Assembly: GCA_018269075.1 (NCBI GenBank)
Contig: JAFDVJ010000012.1
Location: 191,187 to 255,186 of the forward strand
From: Acidobacteriota bacterium
GTDB taxonomy: Bacteria > Acidobacteriota > Blastocatellia > Pyrinomonadales > Pyrinomonadaceae
Reading direction: 5' to 3'
Length of the DNA: 64,000 nt
This document shows, piece by piece, positions 16,829-25,554 of this stretch; the first letter of the stretch is position 1; each line of letters opens with the position of its first letter. The translations under genes were made by a program, and so were the position numbers. A model generated the notes under the pieces. It was not told the DNA's origin. It worked only from the letters and a program-made list of their open reading frames with translations, and ran no database searches.

Positions 16829-19429
16829 TTTGTATTTATCGCGGCGTTCGGCTGCGGCCCGGGTCTGGTCGTGGGCGGGGCCGAGTTTTTCGAGCAGGAC
16901 TTCGCAGCTCTCGCGCAAAAGCCGCTTTCCTCTTTCCGTTTCGCCGAGCAGCAGGAGACATTCGCCGTAAAAGCTGTTGGCGGTCGCGAGCAGCCAGTGG
17001 TTCGCGTTCAGGGTTTTCCGGCGCAGGGCGAGACATTCTTCGAGCGCCGGCCGCGCCGTCTCGGGTCGGCCCTGCGCGAGCAGGCTCCGGCCGAGCGTCA
17101 AAAGCGCGCTGCTGACGGCCGGATGCTCGTCCGTCAGACCGCGCCGCCGCATCGCCAGAACCTCGCGCGCCAGGCGTTCGGCCGCCGCGTAATCGCCGCG
17201 CTCGGCGTTCAGAAAAGCGAGATCGTAGAGCGTCCACGCGACGTCCGGGTGATTTTCGCCGAGCACCGTCCGCCGCAGACGCAGAACCTTTTCGAAGAGC
17301 TTTTCGGCTTCCGTCTTGTCGGCGAACATCAGCACCGACGCGAGCCGCGCCATCGCCGTGATCACGTCCGGATGCGTTTCGTCGTAAAACGCGCGCAGGA
17401 TTTCGAGCGCCCGCCGTTGCAGCGATTCGTTCTTGCGGCGCTCGCCGAGCACGCCGAAGACGTTGGCGAGACTGCCGATCGTTTTCGCGACCTTCGGATG
17501 ATTTTCGCCGTACAGCGCGCGGCGGATTTCGAGCTCTTCCGCGTGCGCCGCGAGCGCCTCGCGGTTCTTGCCCTGAAACGCCAGCAGATACCCGAGATTG
17601 TCGAGCACCTCGGCGACGTCGTCCGGCCTGCGCAGCCGGCGAAAGATTTCGAGCGCCTCGCGATAGAGCGGCTCGGCGGCTTTGAGATCGCCTTTCGCCT
17701 TCAACAAAAGCCCGAAATTATTGAGGCTCGCCGCGACTTCCGCCGTCCGGCGCGGAAAACATTTCAAACGCAGATCGAGCGCCCGGCCGAGATGATCTTC
17801 GGCCGGTTCGAGCAGGCCGAGATTCAGATAGGTCGTGCCGATCGTCGTATGGAGCGCGGCCTTGATGTCGGGCTGATCGGCGAAATCCATTTCGATCGAC
17901 CGGCCGGCCTCGCCGAGGACTTCGAGAACCCGGACGTCGCGGCCCCGTTCGCGCGGATCGGCCGACGCGAGCATCTTCTGCAGAAACTGATTGATTCTTT
18001 CGGCTTTTTCCGTTTCGCGGAGCGCGCGGTCGCGCTGGCCGCGGGCGATCTTCGCCTGCCGCGACGCAGCGATCAGCCCGCCGACCAGCGACAGCGCGAT
18101 GCCGACGCCGGCCGCGACGCCCGCCTTGTTGCGCTTGACGAACTTTTCGGCGCGGTACGAAAAGCTGTCCTCGCGCGCGATTACCGGCCGGCCGTCCAGA
18201 TAACGGCGAATATCCTCGGCAAACTGCTCGACCGACGAATACCGCCGCTCGGGCTCCTTGCGCATCGCCATCAGGATGATGTTGTCGAGATCGCCTTTGA
18301 GGGCAGAAGAGGAGAAAAGGAGAGGAGGAGACGCGCTGACGCGGCGACGCGGCGACGCGGACGAGTCTTCAGCTTCGAGGGAAGAGATTTCCCTCTTCTC
18401 CCCTTCTCCCCTTCTCCTCTTCTCCCCTTCTCCCCTTCTCCCTTTCTCCCCTTCTCCCTTTCTCCCCTTCTCCCCTTCGACACTTCTCAGCGAATCGCTC
18501 GGCCGCGTCGGCGCGGTTTCGGTGATGATCCGCGAGATTTCCTCGGCGCGGTTGGTGCGCAGGCGAAACGGGCGCTGGCCGGTCAGCAGCTCGTAGAGGA
18601 TCACGCCGAGCGAATAAACGTCGCTCGCGGTCGTCACCGGCTGGCCGCCGACCTGTTCGGGGCTCGCGTATTCGGGCGTCATCACGCGAAATGCGGTCGA
18701 CGCGTCGCCGTGCGTCTGGAGCGAATTGGGCGACGTCAGCTTGGCGATCCCGAAATCGAGCAGCTTCGGCTCGCCGTCTTCCGAGACGAGAATGTTCGAC
18801 GGCTTCAGGTCGCGGTGGATGATCAGGTTCCGGTGCGCGTAATTGACGGCCGCACAGATCTTGAGAAAGATCGCGAGCCGTTCTTCGAGCGAGACCGAGC
18901 GCGTCGCGCAGTAGCGGCCGAGCGGCAGCCCCTCGACGTAATCCATCACCAGATACGGCAGCCCGTCTTCGGTCGAGCCGCCGTCGATCAGCCGCGTGAT
19001 GTTCGGATGTTCGAGCGCCGCGAGGATCTGCCGTTCGTGGCGAAACCGCTCGATGATCTCGTCGGTGTCGAACCCGCGTTTGATGAGCTTGATCGCGACT
19101 TTCTTGTCGAACTCGCGGTCGGCGCGCGAGGCAAGATAAACCGCGCCCATCCCGCCCTTGCCGAGCTCTTTCTCGATCCGGTAAGCGCCGATCTGGCGGC
19201 CGAGGAAGGACGGCGTTTTCTCGGCCGTGACGAGCCGCGAAACGCGCGTCAGCGCCGGCGTTTCGATAAAATCCTCGGCCTCGTCCGCCGAATCGAGCAG
19301 CGCGACGACCTCGGCGCGCAGAGCCTCGTCGGCGCATTTTTCCGCGATAAACGATTTACGCGCCGCCGCCGGCAGATCGAGCGCGGCGTTGAAGATCTCT
19401 TTCACTTCGAGCCATTTTTCCGGAGACAT
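16826..19429 (-). CDS. Serine/threonine protein kinase with C-terminal TPR repeats
   Basis: The ATG at 19427-19429 (MSPEKWLEVKEIF) is chosen because an upstream start at 19528 would overlap the sigma gene by 52 bases. The 867-residue protein has a helical N-terminus (to about 75), then a Hanks-type kinase domain: glycine loop LGKGGMGAVYLA near 88, VAIKLIK lysine, HRDLKPSN near 205, DFG near 224, TPEYASPE activation segment. A membrane helix lies near 435-455 (AGVGIALSLVGGLIAA), followed by TPR repeats to the end. About 60 residues at roughly 314-376 are low-complexity (EGEKGRKGEGEKGRRG, then SASPRRRVSASPPLL). They are encoded by a repeat element inserted in frame within the kinase C-lobe, before LKGDLDNIILMAM. 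It is probably co-transcribed with the ECF sigma gene 47 bases upstream. Confidence 0.9.
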   Translation of the reverse strand: MSPEKWLEVKEIFNAALDLPAAARKSFIAEKCADEALRAEVVALLDSADEAEDFIETPALTRVSRLVTAEKTPSFLGRQIGAYRIEKELGKGGMGAVYLASRADREFDKKVAIKLIKRGFDTDEIIERFRHERQILAALEHPNITRLIDGGSTEDGLPYLVMDYVEGLPLGRYCATRSVSLEERLAIFLKICAAVNYAHRNLIIHRDLKPSNILVSEDGEPKLLDFGIAKLTSPNSLQTHGDASTAFRVMTPEYASPEQVGGQPVTTASDVYSLGVILYELLTGQRPFRLRTNRAEEISRIITETAPTRPSDSLRSVEGEKGRKGEGEKGRRGEGEKRRRGEGEKREISSLEAEDSSASPRRRVSASPPLLFSSSALKGDLDNIILMAMRKEPERRYSSVEQFAEDIRRYLDGRPVIAREDSFSYRAEKFVKRNKAGVAAGVGIALSLVGGLIAASRQAKIARGQRDRALRETEKAERINQFLQKMLASADPRERGRDVRVLEVLGEAGRSIEMDFADQPDIKAALHTTIGTTYLNLGLLEPAEDHLGRALDLRLKCFPRRTAEVAASLNNFGLLLKAKGDLKAAEPLYREALEIFRRLRRPDDVAEVLDNLGYLLAFQGKNREALAAHAEELEIRRALYGENHPKVAKTIGSLANVFGVLGERRKNESLQRRALEILRAFYDETHPDVITAMARLASVLMFADKTEAEKLFEKVLRLRRTVLGENHPDVAWTLYDLAFLNAERGDYAAAERLAREVLAMRRRGLTDEHPAVSSALLTLGRSLLAQGRPETARPALEECLALRRKTLNANHWLLATANSFYGECLLLLGETERGKRLLRESCEVLLEKLGPAHDQTRAAAERRDKYK
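18300..18489. repeat. Purine/pyrimidine tandem-repeat element inserted in the kinase gene
   Basis: On the plus strand, a purine arm (about 18300-18331, GAGGAG-type) is followed by a spacer with CGCGGCGACGCGG repeats. A long pyrimidine arm (about 18386-18489) of CTTCTCCC-type 8-mers follows. The arms are roughly inverted copies, the same plan as the intergenic heptamer elements, but here inside a coding region whose frame stays open. The mirror-like polypyrimidine tract might also adopt triplex DNA. Confidence 0.8.
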
Positions 19430-19476
19430 AAATTTAACGGGGGACGGATATGTTTCAAAGGCGGCTGCCGGTTCCG

Positions 19477-20046
19477 TCAGCCGTCCGCTCTGATCCTTCG
19501 AAAAAGCCAGGCTTTGGCCATCGTCCATTCGCGCTTGACGGTCGCCGGCGAGACCGCGAGCACGTGCGCCGTCTCGTCGACCGTCAGGCCGCCGAAAAAC
19601 CGGAGCTCGACGATCCGCGACTGCTGTTCGTCGAAGCCGGCGAGCTGTTTCAGCGCCTCGTCGAGCGCGAGCAGATCGACGTCCGGCGGATCGGAAATCT
19701 CGCCGGCGTCCTCGAGCGCGATCCGCTGCGCGTCGCCGCCGCGCTTGTCGGTCGTCCGGGCGCGGGCGTGGTCGACGAGAATCCGCCGCATCACGTTCGA
19801 CGCGACGGCGAAAAAATGCGCGCGGTCCTGCCAGGAAACGTCCGAGATATCGATCAGTTTCAGATAAGCTTCGTGGACGAGCGCCGTCGGCTGCAAGGTG
19901 TGATCGGAACGCTCCCGGCGCAGATACCGGCGGGCGATCCGGCGCAGTTCGTCATAGACGAGCGACAGAAGCAGATCGGCCGAATCGCGTTTCCCGCCGC
20001 CCCAATCCTTTAGAATCAAAGATATTTCCCGCTGTTCGTCGCTCAC
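19477..20046 (-). CDS. ECF sigma factor of the kinase-linked type
   Basis: The GTG start at 20044-20046 (VSDEQREISLILKDW) is preferred over an upstream ATG at 20136 because AAAGGGC lies seven bases before it. The 189-residue product has region 2 (LVYDELRRIARRYLRRER, then LQPTALVHEAYLKLID, WQDRAHFFAVASNVMRRILVDHAR) and region 4 (ELRFFGGLTVDETAHVLAVSPATVKREWTMAKAWL). These are the exact hallmarks of the ECF group often encoded beside Ser/Thr kinases in Acidobacteria and Planctomycetes. The kinase gene follows after 47 bases, so the kinase probably controls this sigma factor, a relation known for related ECF-kinase pairs and inferred here. A TATAAT-like sequence lies just upstream. Confidence 0.9.
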   Translation of the reverse strand: MSDEQREISLILKDWGGGKRDSADLLLSLVYDELRRIARRYLRRERSDHTLQPTALVHEAYLKLIDISDVSWQDRAHFFAVASNVMRRILVDHARARTTDKRGGDAQRIALEDAGEISDPPDVDLLALDEALKQLAGFDEQQSRIVELRFFGGLTVDETAHVLAVSPATVKREWTMAKAWLFRRIRADG

Positions 20047-20179
20047 GTTTTGCCCTTTATTATACGCTCCGAAAAAAAATTTTGAAATTTTTTGAGCCGC
20101 TTTTCGAAAATATCTCGCTAAACCGGATAGAAGCAAAAATTTTCAGATTTCAGTCAACAAGGGAGAGATTAAAACGATT

Positions 20180-21286
20180 ATGGGAAACGACAGATTTAAG
20201 GGATTCTTTTTACTGGTTATTTTTATCGTGACGACCGGGCTTTCGGGCGTCTTCGCGCAGAGCGCGCCGGCGACGCCGCATAAAACGGTCGTCGATTTCA
20301 ACGGCGACGGCAAAACGGATTTCGCGATCCTCCGGCCGGCGGCCAACGCGCCGGGCGCGCAGTATACGTGGTGGATCCGGAACAACGGTGCGGCGGACGG
20401 CGAGTTTACGGCCCTGCCGCTCGGCCTGCGCGCGATCGACGTCCCGGTGCCGGCCGATTTCGACGGCGACGGCAAATCCGACATCGCCGTCTTTCGCTTT
20501 CAGAACACCGGCGCGGGCGGCGCCAACAACGACGCCGGAACGTGGTACATTCTCGAAAGCTCGACCAATCGATTCCGAATCGAAAAATTCGGTCAGACCG
20601 GCGACAACGCGACCGTCGTCGACGATTTCGACGGCGACGGCAAGGCCGATCTCGCGGTTTACCGCATCAACAGCGCGGCGCAGGGGCCGGGACAGGCTTA
20701 TTTTATGTATCGCGGCTCGCTCAACAATCCGGAGGGCAAAGTCACGGTCGTGCCGTGGGGGATGCGCTACGGGGCGCAGAGCGAACAGGCCGACGATCCC
20801 TACACGGGCGATTTCGACGGCGACGGCCGTGCGGATTTCGCCGTCCAGCGGCAGTCGGATCTGACCTCGACGAACTCGAACACGCCGGCCGAATTTCATA
20901 TCCTGACCGCCGCCGGCAATTATTCGGTGCAGTACTTCGGCTGGAAGAGCGACCGCGTCGTGCCGGGCGACTACGACGGCGACGGCAAGACCGATCTCTG
21001 CGTCGTCCGCGGCTTCAACGTCAGCCCGTCGCAGATCACCTGGTATATCCGCTATTCGGGCGGCCAGCCCGACGAGGCCGTCCCGTTCGGTCAGGGCATC
21101 AACACCGGCTTCGCGCAGGGCGATTACGACGGCGACGGCAAGACCGACATCGCGTTTTTCGTGGCGAGCCGCGGCGAGTTCTGGTTCCGCTCGTCGGCCG
21201 ATTCGAACAGCGTCAAGGCCTATCGCTGGGGCAACGCGGCGACGATTCCCGCCGATCTGCCGGTCGCGGCCTATAACAACCGCTAA
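20180..21286 (+). CDS. Secreted FG-GAP/VCBS-repeat protein
   Basis: The 368-residue protein has a signal peptide (FLLVIFIVTTGLSGVFA-Q) and then six repeats each built around a calcium-type loop: DFNGDGKTD, DFDGDGKSD, DFDGDGKAD, DFDGDGRAD, DYDGDGKTD and DYDGDGKTD. Their spacing of about 50-60 residues suits a seven-bladed beta-propeller like those of integrin alpha chains. No enzymatic motif or C-terminal sorting signal was seen, so it may be a free secreted or periplasmic binding module. GGGAGAG lies upstream of the ATG, and an 18-bp terminator hairpin follows the stop codon. The 133 bases before it hold the divergent promoters shared with the ECF sigma gene. Confidence 0.85.
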   Translation: MGNDRFKGFFLLVIFIVTTGLSGVFAQSAPATPHKTVVDFNGDGKTDFAILRPAANAPGAQYTWWIRNNGAADGEFTALPLGLRAIDVPVPADFDGDGKSDIAVFRFQNTGAGGANNDAGTWYILESSTNRFRIEKFGQTGDNATVVDDFDGDGKADLAVYRINSAAQGPGQAYFMYRGSLNNPEGKVTVVPWGMRYGAQSEQADDPYTGDFDGDGRADFAVQRQSDLTSTNSNTPAEFHILTAAGNYSVQYFGWKSDRVVPGDYDGDGKTDLCVVRGFNVSPSQITWYIRYSGGQPDEAVPFGQGINTGFAQGDYDGDGKTDIAFFVASRGEFWFRSSADSNSVKAYRWGNAATIPADLPVAAYNNR

Positions 21287-21306
21287 AAAATTCTCCCGCC
21301 TCTAAA

Positions 21307-21352
21307 CGGACGAAAAACGGCTTCTCGATTCAGGGAAGCCGTTTTTCGTCCG
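21307..21352 (+). terminator. Strong hairpin terminator after the FG-GAP gene
   Basis: A perfect 18-bp inverted repeat (CGGACGAAAAACGGCTTC and its complement) with a 10-base loop begins 21 bases after the stop codon. The stem contains internal A/T runs, so transcripts from either side would carry U-rich arms. Confidence 0.85.
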
Positions 21353-21454
21353 TCTGCGCCCGTTTTTTTCGGCGCGTTCGCCCCCGCCCGATTGCCGTCG
21401 CCTTTGCGGTGCGCTAAAATCTTAGGCATTTCAAACCCGTTGGAGAATCAATCG

Positions 21455-22744
21455 ATGAAAAAAATCCTTTCCCTGCTCGTCCTGCTCGTCGTCTGCGCGC
21501 AGGCCGTCGCGGCCGTCGACCTGAGCGGCGAGATCGACGCGGCGACCGCGAAGATTATGCCGAAGGTCGTCGAATGGCGGCGGCATCTGCACCAGTATCC
21601 CGAGCTTTCGAACCGCGAATTCAAGACCGCGAAATTCGTCGAGGAGCATTTGCGCGCGCTCGGCCTCGAAGTCCGCACCGGCGTCGCGCGAACCGGCGTC
21701 GTCGGGATTCTCAAGGGCGCGCTGCCCGGCCCGGTGCTCGCGCTGCGGGCCGATATGGACGGGCTGCCGGTCACCGAACGCGTCGCGCTCCCGTTCGCCT
21801 CGAAGGAAAAAGCCGAGTTCAACGGCCAGACGGTCGGCGTGATGCACGCCTGCGGGCACGACACGCACGTCGCGATGCTGCTCGGCGCGGCCGAGGTGCT
21901 GACGTCGATGAAAAACAAGCTCAGGGGCACGGTCGTCTTCATCTTTCAGCCGGCCGAGGAAGGCCCGCCGGCCGGCGAAACGGGCGGCGCGGAGGTGATG
22001 GTCAAGGAAGGCGTGCTCGACAATCCGAAGGTCGACGCGGTCTTCGGCATCCACATCAACGCGCAGACCGAGATCGGCCAGATCCGCTACAAATCCGGCT
22101 CGTTTATGGCTTCGAGCGACTGGTTCACGATCAAAGTTAAAGGCAAGCAGTCGCACGGCGCGTATCCGTGGCTCGGGATCGACCCGATCGCGACGGCCGC
22201 GCAAATCATCAACGGGCTGCAGATGATCGTCTCGCGCGAATCGGAGCTGACGAAATCGCCGGTCGTCATCTCGGTCGGCCGGATCAACGCCGGCGTCCGC
22301 GAAAACATCATTCCCGAAGAGCTGACGATGTCGGGCACGATCCGCACGCTCGACGCGGCGATGCAGAAGGACGTCCACGAAAAAATCCGCCAGACGGCCG
22401 TCAAGATCGCCGAAAGTATGGGCGCGACGGCCGAGGTCTCGATCGAGACGAAAACGCTCGTCACCTACAACACGCCCGAGCTGGTCAGAAAAATGGTCCC
22501 GTCGCTCGAAAAAGCGGCCGGTTCAGGCAACGTGCAGGAAACCGAATGGGTCACCGGCGCCGAGGATTTTTCGTTTTACGGAACGAAAGCGCCGACGTTT
22601 TTCTTCTATGTCGGCGGGATGCCGAAAGGCAAGGACGTCAAAGAGACGGCCGCCCATCACACGCCCGATTTCTTTATCGACGATTCGCGCCTCGACGTCG
22701 GCGTCAAAGCGTTCTGCAACATCGTTTTCGACTACGGGAAATGA
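21455..22744 (+). CDS. Secreted M20-family amidohydrolase
   Basis: The ATG at 21455 follows GGAGA at a good distance and gives a signal peptide (MKKILSLLVLLVVCAQAVAA). The 429-residue product belongs to the M20 peptidase/amidohydrolase family that hydrolyses N-acyl amino acids such as hippurate. Visible signatures are the DMDGLPV metal region, HACGHDTHVAMLLGAA, QPAEEG(PP) with the acid pair, an internal dimerisation domain (QSHGAYPWLGIDPI) and the final HHTPDFFIDD. The export signal suggests a periplasmic deacylase or peptidase; the substrate cannot be read from the sequence. A repeat element starts immediately at its stop codon. Confidence 0.88.
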   Translation: MKKILSLLVLLVVCAQAVAAVDLSGEIDAATAKIMPKVVEWRRHLHQYPELSNREFKTAKFVEEHLRALGLEVRTGVARTGVVGILKGALPGPVLALRADMDGLPVTERVALPFASKEKAEFNGQTVGVMHACGHDTHVAMLLGAAEVLTSMKNKLRGTVVFIFQPAEEGPPAGETGGAEVMVKEGVLDNPKVDAVFGIHINAQTEIGQIRYKSGSFMASSDWFTIKVKGKQSHGAYPWLGIDPIATAAQIINGLQMIVSRESELTKSPVVISVGRINAGVRENIIPEELTMSGTIRTLDAAMQKDVHEKIRQTAVKIAESMGATAEVSIETKTLVTYNTPELVRKMVPSLEKAAGSGNVQETEWVTGAEDFSFYGTKAPTFFFYVGGMPKGKDVKETAAHHTPDFFIDDSRLDVGVKAFCNIVFDYGK

Positions 22745-22871
22745 GTGGAGAGTAGAGAGTGGAGAGTGGAGAGTTCGGGGAATTTTTTATTCTTTTGACT
22801 CTCGCTCTCGACTCTCGACTTTTAACTCTCCACTCTCCACTCTCCACTCTCCACTCTCCACTCTCCACTCT
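22742..22871. repeat. Inverted tandem-heptamer element (GTGGAGA type)
   Basis: The stop codon of the amidohydrolase runs directly into GTGGAGA-type 7-mers (22743-22774). A spacer with CTCGACT units follows, then six copies of the inverted unit CTCTCCA (about 22826-22871). It has the same arm-spacer-inverted arm plan as the elements at 16711, 29202 and 31556, with a different unit. Confidence 0.85.
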
Positions 22872-22960
22872 TTTGATACCTTTGCCCAAATTTCCGCGCG
22901 TTAAACGGTGAAGGCGAAATTTCCTTCAATCTATTAATAGCAAAACAATTAGGAGATTCT

Positions 22961-23311
22961 ATGTTGAAGAGGTTCATTTCCGTATTTTTAACCGCGCTGA
23001 TTTTGATCGCGTCTTCGGGCGTCGGGGCTTTCGCGCAGACCGGCGCGCCGCGCGCGAGCGCCGGCTTCATCAAAACCGAGCGCCGGGCCGATGCCGGCGA
23101 TCTGAAATCGCTGCTCCGCGCGCAGAACGATCGGAGCGCGCCCGTCGTTTCCGGCAAAAGCACGCTCGCCGATTACGAGCAGGCCAAAAAACAGGGCCGC
23201 AAATTTTCGACGGCGACCAAAGTGCTGATCGGCGTCGGGATCGCCGTCGCGGTCGTCGCCGTGATCTTCGCCGTCGGACGCAACGATCTGGAGTCGAACA
23301 TTCTGAGGTAA
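22961..23311 (+). CDS. Small exported membrane protein of unknown function
   Basis: The 116-residue product starts with a signal peptide (FISVFLTALILIASSGVGAFA-Q), has a charged middle (RRADAGDLKSLLRAQNDR; KSTLADYEQAKKQGRKF) and ends with one membrane helix (VLIGVGIAVAVVAVIFAVG) before a short tail. AGGAGATTCT precedes the ATG. No family was recognised. The next gene begins six bases after the stop codon, so the two are probably translated from one message. Similar small proteins with a C-terminal glycine/valine helix are common in acidobacterial genomes, but this gives no function. Confidence 0.65.
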   Translation: MLKRFISVFLTALILIASSGVGAFAQTGAPRASAGFIKTERRADAGDLKSLLRAQNDRSAPVVSGKSTLADYEQAKKQGRKFSTATKVLIGVGIAVAVVAVIFAVGRNDLESNILR

Positions 23312-23316
23312 CCGCG

Positions 23317-23976
23317 ATGAAACTCGAAGTTCCCGAGCCGCTCCCGATCGAGTGGTTCTGCAAGCCCGTCGGCAGCGCGCGGGCGGGCGTCGAAAATCTC
23401 GACGACGGCCGGATTTACTGCTGGATCGAGCACGAAACCGTAAAAAACGTGACGCCGGAAATGCTCGTCTGGTGGTTCGGCCATCTCGAGGGCACGGTCG
23501 AGATCGACGGCGTCGAATACGACCGCTACCGCGTCTGGCACCCGCGCGATCATTTATTCGCCGAATACGCGCGGCGCGGGGCGGACGGCCGCGTCGGCGT
23601 CGGCTCGGTCATTCATCTGGCCGAGATGTTCGGCGCGAACCCGCGCTATCTGATCCATATTTTCACCGAGATCAAAAAGCTCGACGAGACCGGCTACGAG
23701 CATCACCCGCGGATTCACGGGCTGAGGCTGGCCGTGATGAAGTATTCGTTCGAGAGCGTCCCGGAAGGCACGTTTTACCGCAACAGTCTGACGATCGGAC
23801 TGAAGGGATTCTGGGGGAAAATCTTCAATCCGCTGATCCGGCGGTTCGTTTTCGACGAACGGCGCGGCGCGGCGTGGATCCGGCATAACGTCGAGGAAGT
23901 CGGCAATTTCGAATTCTTCCTGCCGGCGCTGTTCGCCGCCGAAAACGAAAAATTCAGAGTTCGGGCCGCCGCCTGA
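23317..23976 (+). CDS. DAPG-hydrolase (PhlG)-like protein
   Basis: The 219-residue product resembles the DAPG hydrolase family, zinc enzymes that cleave a carbon-carbon bond in acylated phloroglucinols. Indicative segments are EHETVKNVTPEMLVWWF, YDRYRVWHPRDH, and a histidine/glutamate-rich part around HIFTEIKK and YEHHPRIHG, with NVEEVGNFEFFLP near the C-terminus. The candidate metal ligands (His in HPRDH, Glu in HNVEEVGN) cannot be confirmed without a structure alignment. Many distant family members act on unknown substrates. It lies six bases after the small membrane protein gene and converges on dps. Confidence 0.6.
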   Translation: MKLEVPEPLPIEWFCKPVGSARAGVENLDDGRIYCWIEHETVKNVTPEMLVWWFGHLEGTVEIDGVEYDRYRVWHPRDHLFAEYARRGADGRVGVGSVIHLAEMFGANPRYLIHIFTEIKKLDETGYEHHPRIHGLRLAVMKYSFESVPEGTFYRNSLTIGLKGFWGKIFNPLIRRFVFDERRGAAWIRHNVEEVGNFEFFLPALFAAENEKFRVRAAA

Positions 23977-24004
23977 ACTCTGAATTCCCTTTTATTTTGA
24001 ATGA

Positions 24005-24487
24005 TTAAGCCTGCAGATGCGCCTCGACGAACCAGAGGAGTTTGTCGATCGCGCGCGAGATGCCGGTAAACAGATCGGCCGTGTCCTTGTCGCCGAGCTC
24101 GTCCGTCGCGTCGATGTCGGCGCGCACTTTTTTGCCGAAATCGGCGAGCGCGTTCGAAAGCGCGTCGACGTGGGCCGCGCCGTCGGTGATCTCCAGCGGA
24201 TATTCGCTCAAAGAAGAATTCTGCGCGGCCGTCCGGACCGTGCCGAGCGCGACGCCGCCGAGCGTCGTGACCCGTTCGGCGATGTCGTCGATATGCGTTT
24301 CGACCTCGGTCGCGACCTGATCGAAGAGCTCGTGCAGGGCGATGAAATTCATTCCCTTGACGTTCCAATGCGCCTGTTTGGCCTGCGATTTGAGATCGCT
24401 CGCGTCCGCCAGACGCTGGTTCAAAATGGCGATGACCTGTTCCCGTGTTCCTTTTTCGATGTCGATTTTCGTGTTATGCAGTTCCAT
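24005..24487 (-). CDS. dps: Dps family DNA-protection ferritin
   Basis: The 160-residue product is a Dps mini-ferritin that forms a dodecamer, oxidises iron with hydrogen peroxide and protects DNA in stress or stationary phase. The intersubunit ferroxidase residues are visible in AHWNVKGMNFIALHELFD and VETHIDDIAERV (His, Asp, Glu pattern). The length is normal. GAGGT lies about eight bases upstream of the ATG. A perfect 7-1-7 palindrome of Fur/PerR type occurs 16 bases upstream of the start, so peroxide or iron control is likely. Confidence 0.92.
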   Translation of the reverse strand: MELHNTKIDIEKGTREQVIAILNQRLADASDLKSQAKQAHWNVKGMNFIALHELFDQVATEVETHIDDIAERVTTLGGVALGTVRTAAQNSSLSEYPLEITDGAAHVDALSNALADFGKKVRADIDATDELGDKDTADLFTGISRAIDKLLWFVEAHLQA

Positions 24488-24502
24488 AATTTTTACCTCG
24501 AT

Positions 24503-24517
24503 TTAGAATTATTCTAA
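24503..24517 (-). promoter_or_regulatory. Fur/PerR-type operator upstream of dps
   Basis: TTAGAATTATTCTAA is a perfect 7-1-7 inverted repeat, the same architecture as PerR boxes (TTATAATNATTATAA). A further half-site TTCTAA continues to 24523, giving overlapping dyads. It sits between the dps ATG and the mscS gene, where it could block the dps promoter. Confidence 0.65.
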
Positions 24518-24604
24518 TTCTAAAAAGTTCGAATGTCAACCCGCAAAGGATAAAATTTCCAACCTTTTCAGTTTCGGTCGCATATAGTTAAAATAAAGGT
24601 TTTT

Positions 24605-25552
24605 ATGATGCTGCTGCAAAACACGAACTCAAACGCTTCCTCCCGGGCCGTCGAAAACGTCAAGACGATCTATGACGTGACGCGCCAGTCGATCGATCGT
24701 CTGATCGATTCGATCTTCGACCGGCTGCCCTACATCGTCGCCGGAATCATCGTACTGCTGCTTTTCTGGCTGCTCGCGCAGCTCGTCAAAAAGGGCTTCT
24801 GGTCGGCTTCGGGCCGAACGCGGCTCGACGGCCGGCTGCGGATCCTGTTCAGCCGCCTGATCTTCGTCGTCGTGATCGTGCTCGGCATCTTCACGGCGCT
24901 GACGGTCGTCATCCCGTCGTTCGGCTTCGGCGACCTGATCACCGGTCTCGGCTTCACCTCGTTCGTCATCGGTTTCGCGACCAAAGACATTCTCAACAAT
25001 CTGCTGTCGGGCGTGCTGATTCTCTGGCAGCAGCCGTTCCGGATCGGCGACTATCTGTTCGTCGGGAACAATCAGGGCAAGGTCGAATACATCGGCGTCC
25101 GCGCGACGCAGCTCCGCAAGGACGACGGCGAGCTGATCCTGATCCCGAACGGCGATATGTATTCGAGCGCGATCACGATTCGCGGCGCCGGCGCCGAGCG
25201 ACGGATGATCCTCAAGATCAGCATCGGCTACGACTCGGACATCGGGCAGGCGAAGGACATCATCACCGGCGTTCTGAACGGGACGGACGGCGTCGTCGGC
25301 GAGCCGAAACCGAGCGCGGTCGTCACCGACCTGAGCTCGGACGGCGTCAACATCTCGATCTATTTCTGGCTCAACACCAACACGCACAAGCCGATGCAGG
25401 TCTTCGACAGCGTCGCGACGGCGATCAAAAAGTCGCTCGACGACGCCGGGATCGAGATGTACCCGCCGAGCTCGGTGATCGTCCAGACGCCCGAAAAGGA
25501 CGAAATCCCGTCGGGAAATACGGAAACGAAGAAAAGAAAGGAAGACTTCTGA
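24605..25552 (+). CDS. Small-conductance mechanosensitive channel (MscS family)
   Basis: The 315-residue protein has three membrane helices (about 43-62, 85-105 and 113-140). The pore-lining third helix carries a Gly/Ala-rich pattern (GLGFTSFVIGFATKDILNNLLSGVLIL), followed by the beta domain (FRIGDYLFVGNNQGKVEYIGVRATQLR, then LIPNGDMYSSAI) and a C-terminal alpha/beta domain. MscS-type channels open under membrane tension to release solutes after osmotic downshock. It diverges from dps; the 117-base gap contains the operator described there. The tail is short and lysine-rich (ETKKRKEDF). Confidence 0.9.
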   Translation: MMLLQNTNSNASSRAVENVKTIYDVTRQSIDRLIDSIFDRLPYIVAGIIVLLLFWLLAQLVKKGFWSASGRTRLDGRLRILFSRLIFVVVIVLGIFTALTVVIPSFGFGDLITGLGFTSFVIGFATKDILNNLLSGVLILWQQPFRIGDYLFVGNNQGKVEYIGVRATQLRKDDGELILIPNGDMYSSAITIRGAGAERRMILKISIGYDSDIGQAKDIITGVLNGTDGVVGEPKPSAVVTDLSSDGVNISIYFWLNTNTHKPMQVFDSVATAIKKSLDDAGIEMYPPSSVIVQTPEKDEIPSGNTETKKRKEDF

Positions 25553-25554
25553 GC

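Noticed and set aside
16703-19867. A 1054-codon open frame on the plus strand across the kinase gene
   Set aside because: It is antisense to a kinase with clear motifs, its residues are Arg/Glu/Phe-rich without any domain, and such frames arise from the high-GC codon pattern.
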